The notes under the pieces were generated by a model. It was not told where the DNA came from. It worked only from the letters and a program-made list of their open reading frames with translations, and searched no databases. Below, piece by piece: positions 7,707 to 17,454 of a stretch of DNA of 64,000 bases (within the stretch, counting starts at the first letter, position 1; the number at the start of each line of letters is the position of its first letter). The DNA is from CAYONP01 sp964405335. Its GTDB lineage: Bacteria; Armatimonadota; UBA10988. The stretch is from positions 4,260-68,259 of the forward strand of contig CAYONP010000020.1 in assembly GCA_964405335.1 (NCBI GenBank). Direction: 5' to 3'. The position numbers were made by a program, and so were the translations under genes.

Positions 7707-9368
7707 CTACCCCGCCCGCTCCAGCTCCCGCGCCACCGCCTCGTTCGGCTGGCGGATCTCCTCGGCGCTGCGGATGGTCACGGTCGGAATCGCGCCGAGC
7801 TGCTCGTGCAACCTCATCCGCACGCGCTCCTCATCGCTCTTGCCGCTCAGGCGGCTGTAGCCGAAGGTGCGGCAGAGGTCGCCGTAGAGGAACGCGCCGA
7901 CCGCCGCGCGGCCACAGCGCTCCAGGCCGTCGGCGCTGGCCTGCCAACTGCGGAACAGGTGCGCCTGGGCGAAGCTGAGGCCGAGCGTGGTCTCGTTCAG
8001 ACCCTCGCCGCCGACAGCCAGCCCGCCGCCGAGGCCGGCGACTTGGTCGATCAGCCGCGCCATCCCCTCGCTGCTGGTCAGCTCCTCGACCAGGCAGTTG
8101 TCGAGGTTGAAACTGCACAGCGTGACGTCGATGAAGACCGTGTCGGTGTCGAGCCGCTCGGCCGCCGCGAGGATTCGCTCGCAGAGAATGCCGCGCCAGC
8201 GCGACAGGCCGGGGTGGACCTTGATCATCACATTCCGCGCGCGGTTGCGGCTGAGACTGAGGTTGCCGTTCGGCACGCCGATGACCTGCCGCGACTCGTG
8301 GTCGTACCCCCAGCCGAGCCGCGTCCGGCCGGTCAGCGAGCGATACTCGAAATCGCGTACCTGGGCATAGACCGGGTGGGTCGGATCCATGTCGACGCTG
8401 TTGGCGTGCGGCATCAGGTGGAAGCCCATCGCCCGCGCCTTGGCGAAGGTCTCTACCGCCTGCGCCGAGGGCACGTAGTCGGGGTAATTCTGGTCGTAGA
8501 TGTCGGTCCGCCACTGCGAGTAGTGGATCAGCACGGTGCGCGGGTCGAGCCGCTCGGCCAGCGCGTCGAGGATCTCGGGGTCGCCGTTGTACCACGACAG
8601 CGCGAAGCGGATGTCGCCGTGCCACGGCTTGCGTCGCGCCGCCTCGCGGTCGAGGTGGTAGGCGCTCCGCAGCCACTCGCGGTAGCGCCCGGCGGGCACC
8701 TGCCAGTCGCCGTCGTGGACGTTGATGCGCCAGGTCAGCCCGCCGGCGGCGCGCTGATCGTGCAGCGGGCCGTGCGCCTCGGTGTCGAAGCCGAGTTCAC
8801 CACCCGCGATGTCGAGGCCCTTGTAGCGGTAGCGGTCGTCCCGGCAGTGGACCCAGAACCCGCCCTCGCGGTCCTGCAGGATGACGAACCCGGCCTCCCA
8901 GTTGTGCGGCCACTGCCAGCGCTGCTGCAGCAGGGGATCGTCCAGCGCCAGCCGCGCGCCCTGAAACAACGGCGCGACCAGTTCGAGCCCGGCGCCGATG
9001 CCGGGCAGCCGCCAGCGCACCGCGTGAACGCCCGCGCGGCTCGACTGCGCGGACGGCTCGAGCAGCAGGTCGCCCGTGGCGGGATCCTCGCCGACGGTCA
9101 GCACTCCTTCGGCATCCCAGCCGTCGAAGCGGACCTGCGCGGCGTGGTCATTGAGCCGGTGCAGCGAGATGCTGGCGGCCAGCGGGCCAACCACATCGAC
9201 CGGCGGCTGGTTGAGGTAGAGCAGCCGCAGCGCCGACCCCTCGCCGGCGGCGGCGACCAGCTCGGCGCCGGTCGATTTGCTGCGCAACGAGATGAGGAAG
9301 CCGCGGCGAATGGTGGCCGTCAGGGTAGCGGTATCGACGTGGAGCACGTCGTCGCGAATGGTGATCAT
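7707..9368 (-). CDS. Glycoside hydrolase-like protein (DUF6259-type)
   Basis: The protein has 553 residues and no signal peptide. The N-terminal half is a beta-sandwich, with segments such as ALRLLYLNQPP and GFWVHCRDDRYRYKG. The second half looks like a TIM barrel: VLIHYSQWRTD, HLMPHANSVDMDP, TVFIDVT and GEGLNE. The Asp in FIDVT and the Glu in GEGLNE are plausible catalytic residues. I recall this layout in DUF6259 glycosidase-like proteins; the substrate is unknown. It overlaps the upstream VOC gene by 4 bases. Confidence 0.65.
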   Translation of the reverse strand: MITIRDDVLHVDTATLTATIRRGFLISLRSKSTGAELVAAAGEGSALRLLYLNQPPVDVVGPLAASISLHRLNDHAAQVRFDGWDAEGVLTVGEDPATGDLLLEPSAQSSRAGVHAVRWRLPGIGAGLELVAPLFQGARLALDDPLLQQRWQWPHNWEAGFVILQDREGGFWVHCRDDRYRYKGLDIAGGELGFDTEAHGPLHDQRAAGGLTWRINVHDGDWQVPAGRYREWLRSAYHLDREAARRKPWHGDIRFALSWYNGDPEILDALAERLDPRTVLIHYSQWRTDIYDQNYPDYVPSAQAVETFAKARAMGFHLMPHANSVDMDPTHPVYAQVRDFEYRSLTGRTRLGWGYDHESRQVIGVPNGNLSLSRNRARNVMIKVHPGLSRWRGILCERILAAAERLDTDTVFIDVTLCSFNLDNCLVEELTSSEGMARLIDQVAGLGGGLAVGGEGLNETTLGLSFAQAHLFRSWQASADGLERCGRAAVGAFLYGDLCRTFGYSRLSGKSDEERVRMRLHEQLGAIPTVTIRSAEEIRQPNEAVARELERAG

Positions 9369-9778
9369 GGGTTGCCCTCCTGCGCATGCCATAGCTCGGG
9401 CGTGACGAACTCGAGCAGGTTGCCCGCCGGATCGCGGAAGTAGAGCGAGTAGCGGCCGTCGGACCAGTCGATTTCGTGCTCGACGGGCACGCCGGCGGCG
9501 GCGAGCCGTACGCGCCAGGCGTCGATCTCCTGCCGCGTGGCGGCAAAGGCGAGGTGGCCCGGCCCGCGCGCGCCGTGGCTGGGCGCCTCGCGGCTCAGTT
9601 CGGTGACTTCGGCGGCGAAGATCAGCAGCATGTCGTCGCCGCAGCGGAAGAAACGATGCCGGCCGGGCTCGCAACCCACCAGCTCGAGGCCGAGCACCTG
9701 GTGGTAGAACCGCTCGGCGGCGTCGAGGTCGTCGACGTAGAGGCTGCTCTCGATCACCCGCCCGGCGCGGAGCCTCAT
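9365..9778 (-). CDS. VOC (glyoxalase/bleomycin resistance) family protein
   Basis: A 137-residue vicinal oxygen chelate protein with two beta-alpha-beta-beta-beta repeats: SSLYVDDLDAAERFYHQVLGLE at the start and YSLYFRDPAGNLLEFV at the end. Likely metal ligands are His (GHLAF) and Glu (NLLEF). The function is not assignable beyond the fold. It overlaps both neighbours by 4 bases in a three-gene minus-strand operon. Confidence 0.87.
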   Translation of the reverse strand: MRLRAGRVIESSLYVDDLDAAERFYHQVLGLELVGCEPGRHRFFRCGDDMLLIFAAEVTELSREAPSHGARGPGHLAFAATRQEIDAWRVRLAAAGVPVEHEIDWSDGRYSLYFRDPAGNLLEFVTPELWHAQEGNP

Positions 9779-10818
9779 GGCCGCTCCGCGATCGAGATAC
9801 CGCGCTCGACGGTCGCCGGCTCGCCGGTCTCGCGGGCGAGTGATAGCGCCGCCGCCGAGACCGGCCCGCTCGAGGGCAGGCGCCAGCCCTGTTGGCGCGC
9901 GCGTAGCGACTCCTGGATCGCGCGCAGTAGCGCCGCCGCGTTGCGGGCCGTGCCTTCGAACGAGAACTCGTCGTCGTCGCAGACCACTTGCCAGCGCCCG
10001 TCGCGCATGCGGCAATCGAGCAGTTCGGCCCAGCCGAGGTGCCGCCGGCCGCGCCGGTCGCGGACGGTCAGGCCGGTGACGTCGGCCTCGATGCGGCCGG
10101 TCGAGCCGACGAGCTGCTTCCAGATCACCAGCCCGAGCCCGCCCGAGAAGACGCCGAGGAAGATGCTGGCGTGGGCGAGGATGAACAGCCACATGCCGAT
10201 CCGGCCGGCGCCCGACGGTCCGCCACCGCGCAGGAACAGGCTGTAGAAGGTGACCAGCCCACCGGTGATCAGCAGCCAGACGGGGATCAGCGCATAGCCG
10301 ACCAGCGAGCCGCGCCGGCCGCCACAGACCAGATAGCCGTCGGGCTCGATGCCCAGCCAGCCGGCGATCTGCTCGGCGGGGAGCAGCTCGCCCGCCGGCT
10401 CGTCGGCCTCCTGGCGCTGGCCGATGACCGCCTCGACGCGGCGCAGCAGCCGCGGCCAGGTGGCGATGCCCTGACCGCCGATCAGCTCGCCGTCGCGGGT
10501 GACCACGGCGGCGCCGTCACGGCCGGGGCGCACGTCGACCATCTGGTCCCACGGCACCCGCCGCGCGGCGCGGAGGTAGTACAGCTCGTGCAGGCCGGCC
10601 TCGTCGAGCACCACCGCGCGGCGCTGGCTGCGCAGCCAGCGCACACCGCCGATGGTGCAGGCCAGCGCGGCGCCCCAGCCGATGAGGCCGAAGAGCAGCC
10701 CGATGGCCAACGGCGCCATGAGCAGCGCCGAACCGAAACCGAGGCCCCAGCAGAAGACGAAGGCACAGCCGGGCCAGCCCTGCGGCAGCTTGAACTGCTG
10801 GTCATAGACCTCGCGCAC
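9775..10818 (-). CDS. Membrane protein with PH-like soluble segments
   Basis: A 347-residue protein with two hydrophobic hairpins. The first is near residues 18-58 (FVFCWGLGFGSALLMAPLAIG); the second is around 175-235 (YALIPVWLLITGGLVTFYSLF, then MWLFILAHASIFLGV). After each hairpin comes a short beta-rich region with a PH-like look (RRAVVLDEAGLHELYYL; IEADVTGLTVRDRRG). No specific family recognised. It starts with GTG and overlaps the VOC gene by 4 bases. Confidence 0.7.
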   Translation of the reverse strand: MREVYDQQFKLPQGWPGCAFVFCWGLGFGSALLMAPLAIGLLFGLIGWGAALACTIGGVRWLRSQRRAVVLDEAGLHELYYLRAARRVPWDQMVDVRPGRDGAAVVTRDGELIGGQGIATWPRLLRRVEAVIGQRQEADEPAGELLPAEQIAGWLGIEPDGYLVCGGRRGSLVGYALIPVWLLITGGLVTFYSLFLRGGGPSGAGRIGMWLFILAHASIFLGVFSGGLGLVIWKQLVGSTGRIEADVTGLTVRDRRGRRHLGWAELLDCRMRDGRWQVVCDDDEFSFEGTARNAAALLRAIQESLRARQQGWRLPSSGPVSAAALSLARETGEPATVERGISIAERP

Positions 10819-10889
10819 CAGCGCCTCCCGGCAGTCATTGTGCCCGGACCAGAGGCGGCGCGCAACGGCCGGCGCCGCCGCGCGGCGGT

Positions 10890-13073
10890 TCAGTTCGGCC
10901 CGGAGCAGAGCAGATACCGCGGCGCGTCGTCGACCACCAGCTCGACGGAGCCGTCGACCACGGCGACCGCCCGCCGGTGGCCGAGGAAGTCCATCACCTC
11001 GGCCTCGCCCTCGGCGGCGAGGCGGACCGGTCGCGGCGCGCCGGTGGTCCAGACCGCCCTCACCGCGCCGCCCTGGCGGTCGAAGCGGTAGGCCCAGACA
11101 TCGTCGCCAAGGCCGGCCTCCCGGCCCCGCGGCGTGGCGCCCTCGAGCGCCAGCGAGCAGGCGGCCATGGCGTTGACCAGCGGCTTCGGGCTACACCGCC
11201 GGGTGGCCCAGGGGTTGCCGTCGACGTCTTTGTTGAACAGGAACCCGAAGCAGTCGTGGCGGTCGTAGTCGATGCCGAAGAAGGCGAGGAACGCCCGCAC
11301 GCCTTCGCCCTGGCAGATGATGGCCGTGCGGACCAGCCGCTTGGCCTGCTCGCGGTACTCGTGGCCGGCGCCGACCATGCCGCGGTAGCCGGCTTCGGTG
11401 ATGTAGATGGGCAGCTCGCGGCCGTGGTTGTACTGCCGCATGAGCGCGCGCAGTCCGGCCAGCTTGCCGGGAAAGTCGTTCTCTTCGGGATGATACGCAC
11501 TCTCGACGTAACCATGCGTCTCGATGCCGTCCAGATAGTCCAGCACGCCGGCGCGGAAGACCGTCTCGAACCAGGTCAGGTCGAGCACCGAGGGACACGG
11601 CCCGAGGAGCATGCCGTCGAGATCCTCGGCGGTGATCACCTCGCGGGTGCGGCGGAATAGATCGACCACCTGCGCCGGCGTGAACTCGGGCTGCTGGCTG
11701 ATGTACGGCGGCATGTTCAGGTTCAGCTCCCAAGCACCGCCATAGAGCCGTGGCCGCTGGTGCGGGTAGCGCGCCCGCTCGACGCGCACCGCGTCGCGGA
11801 GCATGGCGAGGTAGTCGTCCCAGTCGCCGAACGGCGGCGCCTCGGGCCCGACTCGCTGTGCCCAGGCCGGGATCTCACCGCGCAGATTCGGCCTCATCGG
11901 CAGGATGTGGAACCGGTGCTCCGGCTCGGGCCCGCGCTCCATCGCCGCGGCGGCCCAGGGCGCCACGCCGCCGTCGCGCACCGGCCGCTCGGGCTCGAGC
12001 CAACGCCAGCCGGTGTAGCCGAACCGCCAGGCCAGGCCGCACCGATCGGCCAGGCCGAGGAAGTCGCCGTGCAGTCCGTAGTAGGCGCGCTGGCCGACCT
12101 CCCTGAAACGAGCCAGGTTCGCCTCGATCGTGGTCGGCAGAACCGCGAAGGTGGCCAGGCCGGTCGGCACCGTGCCCTCGGCCCGGATGCACGAGCGCGC
12201 CGACAGGTCGTCACCGTCGGCGTCGGTCCAGAACGCGGTCACTTCGTAGTAGCCGTGCGTCGCCGGCGTGGCGTCGACCGTCTGCTCGGCGGCCGGCGGC
12301 ACGTGGCCGCCGTCGATGGTCGTGCCGCTCCAATCGCTGATCTGGTAGCGGAAGCCGGCAGTGCCGGGCGGCGGTGTGCCTCGGCGGGTGAAAGTCAAAC
12401 GCACCGGCTCGCCCGGCTCGAACAGGTGGTGCTCGGGTTGGTTGGTGTTGACCTCGAGCCAGCCGGTCAAACGCTCCTGGCGGTAGGAGCCGATGCGGTC
12501 GACATAGAGCGCACAACCCGGCGTGCTGGTGACCAGACTGATGCCGCGCAGGCCGGCGGCCAGCGCGGCGGTCAGCGGCTCTCCCTCGGCCGAGCGGAAC
12601 GACTCGAGCGGCAGCACGAACGGGACCATCCGCCCGGCCGGGAACGAGGCGTCGGCGACGACGGTCGAGAAGGCCCGGCCGTCGGCGAGCTTCAGCACCA
12701 ACTGGATCCACCACTTCGTCTCACGGTGCGAGCCGAGCACGATGGTCAGTCCGTCGCACTCCGGCGGAACGATCCCGGCCGGCAGGTCGCCGCGGCCGAC
12801 GCTGAACCAGTTGTGGCCCGGCTCGCGGTCGGTCTGGTCACGGCGGATCGGCTCGCAGCGCAGCAGCGTCTCGGCGACACCGGGCAGCTCGTAGCCGGCG
12901 GCGACGGTGAAGCCGACATTGCTGCCCGCCGCGGCCGTCCAGAGCGCCTGGCGATCGGCGGTGAAGTCTTCGAGCAGCCCGAGCTCCTCGCGTGGCCCGA
13001 GCACCACCTCGGCCGGCTCCGCCCCGGCCACGGCGGCCACCCACACCAACCAGACCAGGTGCCGTGCGCCCAT
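10890..13073 (-). CDS. Exported glycosidase-like protein, clan GH-A type
   Basis: A 727-residue secreted protein with signal peptide ARHLVWLVWVAAVAGAEPA. The N-terminal about 300 residues form beta-sandwich domains. A TIM-barrel region then carries two well-spaced candidate catalytic glutamates, Glu449 (GGAWELNLN) and Glu560 (YITEAGYRG), as in GH39/GH-A enzymes. A short beta-domain closes the protein (YRFDRQGGAVRAVWTTGAP). The start at 13073 is preferred over 13100 because it begins the signal peptide. It is divergent from the beta-propeller gene. Confidence 0.72.
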   Translation of the reverse strand: MGARHLVWLVWVAAVAGAEPAEVVLGPREELGLLEDFTADRQALWTAAAGSNVGFTVAAGYELPGVAETLLRCEPIRRDQTDREPGHNWFSVGRGDLPAGIVPPECDGLTIVLGSHRETKWWIQLVLKLADGRAFSTVVADASFPAGRMVPFVLPLESFRSAEGEPLTAALAAGLRGISLVTSTPGCALYVDRIGSYRQERLTGWLEVNTNQPEHHLFEPGEPVRLTFTRRGTPPPGTAGFRYQISDWSGTTIDGGHVPPAAEQTVDATPATHGYYEVTAFWTDADGDDLSARSCIRAEGTVPTGLATFAVLPTTIEANLARFREVGQRAYYGLHGDFLGLADRCGLAWRFGYTGWRWLEPERPVRDGGVAPWAAAAMERGPEPEHRFHILPMRPNLRGEIPAWAQRVGPEAPPFGDWDDYLAMLRDAVRVERARYPHQRPRLYGGAWELNLNMPPYISQQPEFTPAQVVDLFRRTREVITAEDLDGMLLGPCPSVLDLTWFETVFRAGVLDYLDGIETHGYVESAYHPEENDFPGKLAGLRALMRQYNHGRELPIYITEAGYRGMVGAGHEYREQAKRLVRTAIICQGEGVRAFLAFFGIDYDRHDCFGFLFNKDVDGNPWATRRCSPKPLVNAMAACSLALEGATPRGREAGLGDDVWAYRFDRQGGAVRAVWTTGAPRPVRLAAEGEAEVMDFLGHRRAVAVVDGSVELVVDDAPRYLLCSGPN

Positions 13074-13196
13074 GGTGCGCTCCGCGCCCGCCGGCGACAT
13101 TCGGCGGCCGACCGCGCGGCCCTGCGCGGAGGGGCCTCACGCGCGGCGGCGAACTCCGCTCGGCGCCGCGCCGTCTTAGCGGCAGTGGAGCCCACG

Positions 13197-14264
13197 ATGC
13201 GCTCGACGGCCCGACTCGTCCTGGTGCTGACCTTTGCCCTGCCGGCGGCCGCGCAATTCGGGCCGCCTCAGCCGCCGCAGCCGGGCCAGCCGGGCCAGCC
13301 GGGTATGGCGCCGGGCATGATGCCGCCGGGCGGCGGACCGGGTGGACCGGGTCCGGCCAACGGCCACCTGCGGCTGGCCTTGCTCGACGATTTCGCCGGC
13401 GAGCCGACTTCGCGGCTGTTCATCCAGGGCGCCGGCGTGCCCAGCCTGGCGCGGCTGGGCGATGGCACCATCGTCGCCGCCTACCAGTGGTTTCCGATGG
13501 GTGAGCCGGACAGCTTCGACCGCGTCGCGGTGCAGTTCTCGTACGACGACGGAGTGTCGTGGACGCTGCCCGAGAGCATCGTCGTCGAGGGCTTTCCCGA
13601 GGCCTACCAGCGGCCGTTCGACCCGACCCTGGTCGAACTCGACGACGGCACGCTGCGGCTCTACTTCACCAGCGGCCCGGCGGCGATGCTGGGCCTGCGC
13701 GGCGGGCCGGGGCCCGATACCGCCATCTACCGCGCTGACTCGGAGGATGGCCTCCACTACTCCTTCGATCCCGAGGCGGTGTGGCAGAACCCCGACAACC
13801 AGCCGACCTTCGACCCGGCCGTGGTGCGCGTCGGCGACACCTGGCACCTGATCTGCCCGCGGCAGCCGGCCGGTGCCTATCACGCGACGTCGGTCGACGG
13901 ACTGCTGTTCCACCCTGCGGCGGAGATTCCGCCGGCCCGGGGCCAGCAGTGGATCGGCAACCTGGTCGCCGTGGGCGACACCATTAGGTTCTACGGCGGC
14001 GGGCCGATGGGCCTCTGGTACGCCGAGTTCGCCGAGGGCGCCGGCTGGTCCGGGCCGCAGGCAGTCGGCCTGCCCGGCGGCGACCCGGCCGTGCTGCCGC
14101 TCGACGACGGCCGCCTGATGCTCCTGTTTGTCAACCTGGGCATGGGCATGGGGCCGCCGCCCGGTATGCCGGGCATGCCCGGCGGTGGGATGCCGCCCGA
14201 TCAGCCGCCGCAGCCCGGCCGGCCGCCGCAGCCGCCGGGCGCGGGGGGCCTCATCCGACGCTGA
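13197..14264 (+). CDS. Exported beta-propeller protein with PQPGxP tails
   Basis: The protein has 355 residues. Signal peptide (RSTARLVLVLTFALPAAAQ) is followed by a Pro/Gly/Gln-rich linker, then a five-bladed propeller of the GH43/GH130-like or sialidase type. Blade signatures are SLARLGDGTIVAAYQW, VQFSYDDGVSWT, PTLVELDDGTLRLYF and PAVVRVGDTWHL. The C-terminus returns to a second Pro/Gly/Met-rich tail. GGAG sits 6 bases before the ATG. No catalytic acid trio can be named with confidence, so it may be a binding protein. Confidence 0.75.
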   Translation: MRSTARLVLVLTFALPAAAQFGPPQPPQPGQPGQPGMAPGMMPPGGGPGGPGPANGHLRLALLDDFAGEPTSRLFIQGAGVPSLARLGDGTIVAAYQWFPMGEPDSFDRVAVQFSYDDGVSWTLPESIVVEGFPEAYQRPFDPTLVELDDGTLRLYFTSGPAAMLGLRGGPGPDTAIYRADSEDGLHYSFDPEAVWQNPDNQPTFDPAVVRVGDTWHLICPRQPAGAYHATSVDGLLFHPAAEIPPARGQQWIGNLVAVGDTIRFYGGGPMGLWYAEFAEGAGWSGPQAVGLPGGDPAVLPLDDGRLMLLFVNLGMGMGPPPGMPGMPGGGMPPDQPPQPGRPPQPPGAGGLIRR

Positions 14265-14516
14265 TCAGGCGAGCACGTCGAGCCTTGGGCCGGCCGCCGG
14301 CGCGGTTGCCGGTGGTGGCTCGCCGACCTCGATGCCGGCCTGGCTTAGCGCCTCGCGGCTCAGGATTGCCGCGTCGCCGCCGGCGGTGATCAGCAGCGTG
14401 TGACCGGGCGGCACCACCGGTGCGCGCGGCGCGCTCGCCGACGGCGCCGGCCGCGGTTCGCGGGCCGGCTGAAGCTCATCGAGCAGTTGGCGCAGTCTGA
14501 CCTGGTCGGTGCGCAT
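14265..14516 (-). CDS. Small hypothetical protein
   Basis: The predicted protein has 83 residues: an amphipathic start (MRTDQVRLRQLLDELQPA), a Pro/Ala-rich stretch, then a short alpha/beta piece (TLLITAGGDAAILSREALSQ). No family recognised. GAGGG lies 5 bases before the ATG at 14516; a GTG at 14528 is an alternative. Its TGA stop abuts the convergent stop within TGATCA, which suggests the frame is used. Confidence 0.5.
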   Translation of the reverse strand: MRTDQVRLRQLLDELQPAREPRPAPSASAPRAPVVPPGHTLLITAGGDAAILSREALSQAGIEVGEPPPATAPAAGPRLDVLA

Positions 14517-14573
14517 CGGTGCCCTCACCGCCAGTCTACCGGCCCGCCGGCGCGGGCGCCTGACCCAATCGGG

Positions 14574-17393
14574 CTATCCGCGCCGCTCTCCGTTGACCGT
14601 CACCTCGGCCTCGCGTGGCGGGGTGACCTCGAGCTCGATGCCCGCCGGCGCGGTGATGCGGAGCTGGAACGGCCGGCCTGGCTCGTTCTCCCACTGCACC
14701 TCGATCTCGCCCCGCGGCGTGGGCAGGCGGCCGCGGCACCAGGCGAGCTCGCCCGGGTGCGGCGCGACGACGGCCTGCGAAAAGCCCGGCGCCGCCGGCT
14801 GCACGCCGAGCACATAGGTGCTGAGGAAGAAGGTCGGCGCGGCCGACCAGCCGTGGCAGTGGCTGCGGGTCAAGCGGCCGCCGCGGCCCGACCACATCTC
14901 CCAGAAGGTGGTCGCGCCCATGTCGACCATGAAGCCCCAGTCGTCGCGGATGGTGTCGAGGAACTCGCGGTCCTTGCCCTCCTGCTGATAGGCCTCGAGC
15001 AGGAAGAACTCGAAGAACGGGCTGCCCGCTTCGACGAAGCCCTCGGGCGGCGTGTCCATGATGTCGCGGCAGCGGGCGCGCCGCTCGCCCTGCGCTACAC
15101 CCGAGGTGTAGGCCGCCGTCTGCGTCTGCTGCGAATAGACCGTGCTCTGCTCGGCGCCGTGCAGGCAGTCCGTGTAGGCCCGCTGCTCGTCATTCCACAG
15201 CCGCGCGTTGATCGCGCTGCTCAGCGCCTCGGCCAGCGCCCGCCACTCGGCCGCCAGGCCGTTCTGGTTCAGCCACTCGGCCAGCTCGGCGGCGTCGCGC
15301 AGCGCGTGGGCCGCGAGGCAGTTCTGGTGCGTCACCACGCCCTGGTTCGGCGTGTCCATCGGCGCCCAGTCGAACATGTTCCAGGCGCGGATGCTGAACA
15401 GCCCGTCGGCATCAAGATGCTGCTTGATCCCCTCGACGTTGCGCTCGATCCAGGGCAGCAGCGCCGCCGCGCCGGCCCCGTCGCCGCTGAACAGGTGGTA
15501 CTCGCGGCAGCTCCGCATCCACAAGAAGCTCCACGCGGGGAGGAGGTTCCGCCACGCGCTGGGCACGTGCGATTCGGTGATCGGCGAGCGCTCCAGGCTG
15601 TGCGCGACCTGCTCCAAGCAGCGGTGCCACAGCCGCGGGTCGCCGTTGACCGCCCAGTCGATCAGCGCCTCGTTTCGCGCGTCGCCGACCCAATGGGTCT
15701 GCTCATAGGTCGGGCAGTCGGTGTAGGTGTCCTCGGCGCAGCACCGCCACGACCGCGCGCCGACCTGCCAGATGCGGTCGAGCTGCGCGTCGGAACAAGC
15801 GAAGTGACCGCGGTTCGACGGCGGATAGCTCGAGAACAGCACCTCGACGCCACGCAGCTTCACCGGGCCGGTCAGGTTGCGCAGGATCAGGTAGCTGTAT
15901 TGGAATCCGCGCCGGACGGTGCACTCGTACCGCCGCCGGCCGTCGCCACAGACGTAGCGGAAGCTGTTGTTCATCCCCTCGGCGAGGTTGTACCGGCCGT
16001 CGGGCTGGATGAACTCGAAGTTGTGGCTGTCGAGCACCGTCGCCGCCGGCGCCTCGATCTCGAAGCGGTGGAAACCAACCACCTCGGCGCCGAAATCGAG
16101 CAGCAGCCGCACATCGGCGCCGGCTTCCGGCGGATGGACCGTCGCCCAGTCGGCGCCGGAGAGCAGCGCATCCGGGTTGTCGACCCGCACCACCGAGTCG
16201 ACCACTTCGTCGGTGTAGGCCTGCACGAACGCGTCGTCGGGCGGCAGGTGCTCGGGCCGCATCGGCTGGAGCCAGGTCTGTCCGGCCGCCGCGGCGACGT
16301 CGCCCGACGCCCAGAACGCCTCGCCCGCCTCGAGCGTCGCCTCGGGCACCAGCGGCTGGGCGGCGATCAGTGACTCGTCCTTGTCGCCGTCGACCCGTCG
16401 CTGGTCGCGCTCGGAGAGCCCGAACGGCCCGGCCAGCGCCCAGGCCGCGCCGCCGGCCTCGCCGCCGACCGCGAAGCGCTGGCCGGGCGGGCCGTCGATC
16501 ACCAGGCAGAACTCGGGCAGGTGATAGCCCCGGCGCAGATCGGTCACCAAGCTGTTCCAGCCGGCCCGCAGCGCCGCGGAACCACGCGCCTCCTCGCCAT
16601 TGACCTTGATCCGGCCGGGGTGCTTGTGCGGGATGTGGAAGCCGATCTCGCACGCCGCCGGCGCGTAGACCTGCGTCGCGAGGTAGGCGTGGGCGTAGAC
16701 CATGTTGCTGGTCAGGTCGTCGGGCGCCAGGTAGGGCTTGGCGTAGATGGTGAACCGGTAGGGGCGGCTGCGCACCGCCTCCAGGCTGACCAGCCGCTTG
16801 GGCAGCACCGGCTCGCGGGTCAGGAACGGGATCGCCCGCGGCCCGAGATCGGCGTGCACGCCGTCGGGGTGCATCCGCGCGGCCACCGCCGCCGGCCAGG
16901 CCGCGTCGTCGTAGTCGGCTGCCTGCCAGCCGTCGGCCAGGCGCGCGTCGTACTGCTCCTCGAACGCCTCTTGGATGCTGATCCGCGGCACGTTCGACCG
17001 GCAGGCCGGCTCGGGCGAGGCCTTCCAACTCGCGTCGCTGAGCAGGTTCGCGCCGGCGATTTCGAGGTCGACCAGCAGCCCTTCGGGCGCGTGAAGGTAC
17101 TGGAACGTCCCCTCGCCGAAATGCTGCACCAGCACGGCGATGGTGTTCGACCCGGCGCGGAGCAGCGGGGCGATGTCGTAGGTGTCATACCGCCAATGGC
17201 TCGGCCAGGCGCGCACCGGGCCGAAGCCGACATACTCGCCGTTGACCCACAGCACGTAGCGCGAGTCGGCGGTGATGCGCAGGCTGGCCGGCCCGCCGGC
17301 ATGGTCAAAGGTGCGCCGGAAGCGCACGAACCGGTTGCGCGCCGGCAGCGGCTCGGCGGTCCAGATCCAGGCGGCACGGTCGAAGGCAGGCAC
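14574..17393 (-). CDS. Alpha-L-rhamnosidase-like protein (GH78)
   Basis: The protein is 939 residues long, close to the family norm. N-terminal lectin-like domains (WIWTAEPLPARNRFVRFRRTF; VLWVNGEYVGFGPVRAWP) precede an (alpha/alpha)6 barrel. The GH78 catalytic block is DCPTYEQTHWVGDAR with acidic residues, followed by AWSFLWMRSCREYHLFSGD and, near the end, TTFWEMWS and SHCHGWSAAPTFFLS. It starts with GTG and has no signal peptide, so it may act on imported oligosaccharides. It lies 61 bases after the six-hairpin glycosidase on the same strand. Confidence 0.9.
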   Translation of the reverse strand: MPAFDRAAWIWTAEPLPARNRFVRFRRTFDHAGGPASLRITADSRYVLWVNGEYVGFGPVRAWPSHWRYDTYDIAPLLRAGSNTIAVLVQHFGEGTFQYLHAPEGLLVDLEIAGANLLSDASWKASPEPACRSNVPRISIQEAFEEQYDARLADGWQAADYDDAAWPAAVAARMHPDGVHADLGPRAIPFLTREPVLPKRLVSLEAVRSRPYRFTIYAKPYLAPDDLTSNMVYAHAYLATQVYAPAACEIGFHIPHKHPGRIKVNGEEARGSAALRAGWNSLVTDLRRGYHLPEFCLVIDGPPGQRFAVGGEAGGAAWALAGPFGLSERDQRRVDGDKDESLIAAQPLVPEATLEAGEAFWASGDVAAAAGQTWLQPMRPEHLPPDDAFVQAYTDEVVDSVVRVDNPDALLSGADWATVHPPEAGADVRLLLDFGAEVVGFHRFEIEAPAATVLDSHNFEFIQPDGRYNLAEGMNNSFRYVCGDGRRRYECTVRRGFQYSYLILRNLTGPVKLRGVEVLFSSYPPSNRGHFACSDAQLDRIWQVGARSWRCCAEDTYTDCPTYEQTHWVGDARNEALIDWAVNGDPRLWHRCLEQVAHSLERSPITESHVPSAWRNLLPAWSFLWMRSCREYHLFSGDGAGAAALLPWIERNVEGIKQHLDADGLFSIRAWNMFDWAPMDTPNQGVVTHQNCLAAHALRDAAELAEWLNQNGLAAEWRALAEALSSAINARLWNDEQRAYTDCLHGAEQSTVYSQQTQTAAYTSGVAQGERRARCRDIMDTPPEGFVEAGSPFFEFFLLEAYQQEGKDREFLDTIRDDWGFMVDMGATTFWEMWSGRGGRLTRSHCHGWSAAPTFFLSTYVLGVQPAAPGFSQAVVAPHPGELAWCRGRLPTPRGEIEVQWENEPGRPFQLRITAPAGIELEVTPPREAEVTVNGERRG

Positions 17394-17454
17394 GGTACGG
17401 CTCCCGTCCAGGTCGCCGGGGCCGATTCAAGGCTCTGGTCAACACCCCTCCCGC

